From: Pectobacterium aroidearum
Lineage (GTDB): Bacteria; Pseudomonadota; Gammaproteobacteria; Enterobacterales; Enterobacteriaceae
Reading direction: 5' to 3'
Assembly (NCBI RefSeq): GCF_041228105.1
Contig: NZ_CP166097.1
Span: 4,526,001 to 4,590,000, forward strand
Length of the DNA stretch: 64,000 nt
Shown: positions 62,139 through 64,000 of the stretch, in pieces
Layout of the letters: each line of letters starts with the position of its first letter
How positions within the stretch are numbered: position 1 is the stretch's first letter
The notes under the pieces: model-generated
Database searches by the model: none
What the model was told of the DNA's origin: nothing
What the model saw: only the letters and a program-made list of their open reading frames with translations
Translations under genes and position numbers: made by a program

Positions 62139-62853
62139 AGCAGCAGATAAAGGTAGTGACGTCGTACTCTCTTAGCAGATACGCCCCTTTAAAACGGCGT
62201 CCAGCGTAAAACGTCGGCGTCAGATCGGTCAGCAGTTCCAGCTCAAACTCGCGTTTGGTGATATCCAGCGCCACCAGTCTGGCATCCAGAAAATCAAAGT
62301 AGTGCCGAACCTGCGGATAAAGCGCCTTAAACAGACTCTCTTTCGCTGAGAAACTTACCGTCAGCAAGCAGCAGAACGACTCCTCACGCTCCTGAAACCA
62401 CTGGAATTCCTCGTCGCCAATGATGCCAGGCCACAGCGATTGCGCACGCTCATCGGATATGAATCCTTCAATATCAACACCCACACACGATAGCGCCTCG
62501 ATACGCAAATGCGCAGCACAGAGCACGCTGTCTTTGTTATGGCTGAGCGAACCAGCGACATTTTCCGGCCACTGTGGCGAACGATCTTCCGCACTGCACA
62601 GCACGAAATCAGGATGATCCAATTTATTCAACACGTGTCTGGCAAGATAGCGCCCAGCCAGAAATTCGGCACGCCGTTTCGGCACTGCACGCGCTAACGC
62701 ATCAGGGAAAGGGATGTTCAACGCAGCAAACAGCGCGTCGTCATAAGCAGATACATGAAAATGGCAGCGAGCAGTAATACCTGGGTAGGTGGCACCGTCC
62801 GTTGCCCGTGGAAAAGTAATCCATTCAACATCATCAATAAAAGCAGAAAGCAT
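62137..62853 (-). CDS. entD: 4'-phosphopantetheinyl transferase (EntD-type)
   Basis: A 238-residue transferase that attaches phosphopantetheine to the carrier domains of AmoB, AmoF and AmoG. Motifs include KRRAEFLAGRYLA, VAGSLSHNKD, VGVDIEGF and FSAKESLFKALYP, whose Asp and Glu residues bind magnesium. The start MLSAFIDDVEW at 62853 has GGAG 4 nt upstream; a TTG further up is less likely. It is convergent with the receptor gene. Its presence completes the siderophore locus. Confidence 0.92.
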   Translation of the reverse strand: MLSAFIDDVEWITFPRATDGATYPGITARCHFHVSAYDDALFAALNIPFPDALARAVPKRRAEFLAGRYLARHVLNKLDHPDFVLCSAEDRSPQWPENVAGSLSHNKDSVLCAAHLRIEALSCVGVDIEGFISDERAQSLWPGIIGDEEFQWFQEREESFCCLLTVSFSAKESLFKALYPQVRHYFDFLDARLVALDITKREFELELLTDLTPTFYAGRRFKGAYLLREYDVTTFICC

Positions 62854-62948
62854 GTCACTCCACTCAGGCAAGCATGTCGCACCCGCATTCGCTACACGCT
62901 GCGTAGATCACGCTTAAGCCCTAAATAATGTAGGGTTTTAAACGAACA

Positions 62949-62970
62949 ATGGGCGACTTTCGCCGCCCAT
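62949..62970 (-). terminator. Probable terminator of the nucleoside transporter gene
   Basis: ATGGGCG and CGCCCAT form a stem around an 8-nt loop, about 65 bp after the stop codon on the minus strand. The following sequence is only modestly T-rich. Confidence 0.45.
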
Positions 62971-63035
62971 CACCTCGCAACTGCAAGAATGCCTGGTTAC
63001 ATTTACAAGGTCCGGTACTGCATAGTCAACAAGGA

Positions 63036-64000
63036 CTACAGAGACAAAAAGAACCCTGCGATGCAGGCGCTCATCAGGTTAGAAAGCGTACCTGCCGCGA
63101 CCGCCTTCAAACCCAAACGGGCAATATCCTGACGCCGACTCGGTGCCATACTGCCCAAACCTCCAATAAGGATAGCAATAGACGAAAGGTTAGCAAAGCC
63201 GCACAGCGCGAACGAAATCACAGCTTTGGTATGATCCGACAGAACCTGCAAGCCCGCAGCAGCAACCACATCATCCGCTTTCAGGTACTCGCTGAAATTC
63301 ATGTAAGCGACGAACTCGTTAACGATCAGCTTTTGCCCAATAAACGACCCCGCTACCGTTGCTTCATGCCACGGTACGCCGATTAAGAAGGCAACAGGTG
63401 AGAATATCCACCCCAGCATCAATTCCATTGACAGTTGCGGGTAATCAAACCAGCCACCGATACCACCCAGAATGCCATTAAGAAGAGCAATCAAAGCGAC
63501 AAAAGCCAGCAACATCGCGCCCACATTCAGCGCCAGTTGCATACCGGACGCCGCACCGCTTGCCGCTGCATCAATGACGTTAGCCGGGCGATCGTCTTCA
63601 TCAACAAACCCAACCATCTCGTCATGATCGTGCGTTTTTTCCGTTTCCGGCACCATCAGTTTGGCAAATAGCAATCCACCCGGCGCAGCCATGAAGGAAG
63701 CCGCAATCAGATAGTCCAGCGGCACGCCCATCTGGGCATAGCCTGCCATCACAGACCCCGCAATGGAGGCTAATCCGCCGCACATCACCGCAAACAGCTC
63801 TGAACGCGTCATGTTGGCGATATACGGACGAACCACCAAGGGTGCTTCTGTTTGGCCGACAAAAATATTAGCCGTGGCAGAGAGCGACTCAGTACGGGAC
63901 GTTCCCAACAGTTTCTGCAACCCACCGCCTAATAAACGGATGACCCACTGCATCACCCCCATGTAGTACAGTACCGCTACAAGGGAAGAGAAAAAGACGA
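63036..64000 (-). CDS. CNT-family nucleoside transporter (partial, 5' end missing)
   Basis: The C-terminal 321 or so residues of a concentrative nucleoside transporter; the frame stays open to the right edge, so the start is outside. The key CNT motif [13 protein letters not shown] and the later [11 protein letters not shown] and [12 protein letters not shown] blocks are present, with several membrane helices. It resembles the NupX (YeiJ/YeiM) branch more than NupC because of the [18 protein letters not shown] and [14 protein letters not shown] sequences. It imports nucleosides by proton or sodium symport. It has no evident link to the siderophore genes. Confidence 0.9.
   Translation of the reverse strand, partial: VFFSSLVAVLYYMGVMQWVIRLLGGGLQKLLGTSRTESLSATANIFVGQTEAPLVVRPYIANMTRSELFAVMCGGLASIAGSVMAGYAQMGVPLDYLIAASFMAAPGGLLFAKLMVPETEKTHDHDEMVGFVDEDDRPANVIDAAASGAASGMQLALNVGAMLLAFVALIALLNGILGGIGGWFDYPQLSMELMLGWIFSPVAFLIGVPWHEATVAGSFIGQKLIVNEFVAYMNFSEYLKADDVVAAAGLQVLSDHTKAVISFALCGFANLSSIAILIGGLGSMAPSRRQDIARLGLKAVAAGTLSNLMSACIAGFFLSL

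Overview
The window reads as a chromosome segment of a plant-associated soft-rot enterobacterium, most like Pectobacterium. This is inferred from gene content, the moderate GC and the use of a tRNA-Phe gene as an island target; no ribosomal RNA or species marker is present. It has five regions. (1) Positions 1 to about 11285 are the replication and partition end of an SPI-7/PAPI-1-type integrative conjugative element (ICE). All genes are on the minus strand and tightly overlapping: parA, a small ORF, dnaB-type helicase, parB, a small zinc-finger protein, DUF2786-like, a 38-residue membrane peptide, DUF2857, three small ORFs, an STY4528-type replication protein, a PFL_4669-type protein and topB. 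The element ends in a partial tRNA-Phe copy (an att scar) at 11239-11285, so the integrase and intact tRNA should lie to the left, outside the window. Two DNA repeat systems in and beside the replication gene look like origin or nicking sites.

(2) Positions 11287-24033 are core chromosome: a LysR regulator, a DUF2798 membrane protein, and a minus-strand operon-like array. In transcription order the array is PEP mutase, phosphonopyruvate decarboxylase, a beta-hydroxyacid dehydrogenase, then phnG-H-I-J-K-L-M-N-P. Genes for making C-P bonds therefore sit directly upstream of, and are translationally coupled to, the complete C-P lyase core that breaks them. The usual phnCDE transporter, phnF and phnO are absent.

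(3) Positions 24034-26115 hold a solitary DUF4034 protein.

(4) Positions 26415-42274 (plus strand) form a secretion-like locus without an ABC transporter. It has a periplasmic HlyD-type adaptor, a GAF-like/HlyD membrane adaptor and a PqqD-like/M50 peptidase/HlyD triple fusion. It also has a Sec-exported tail-collar-domain protein, a 2854-residue DUF4347 adhesin with twelve near-identical 100-residue repeats, and a TolC-family outer-membrane lipoprotein. I regard this as the best candidate for an undescribed system.

(5) Positions 42360-62853 are a catecholate siderophore locus whose gene order (C-E-B-F-A-G-H) matches amonabactin loci of Aeromonas. Specificity codes read by eye suggest Lys for AmoF and Gly for AmoH. 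A divergent MFS exporter, a TonB-dependent receptor and an EntD-type phosphopantetheinyl transferase complete it, with two Fur-box-like sites in the divergent promoter. The window ends inside a CNT-family nucleoside transporter gene.
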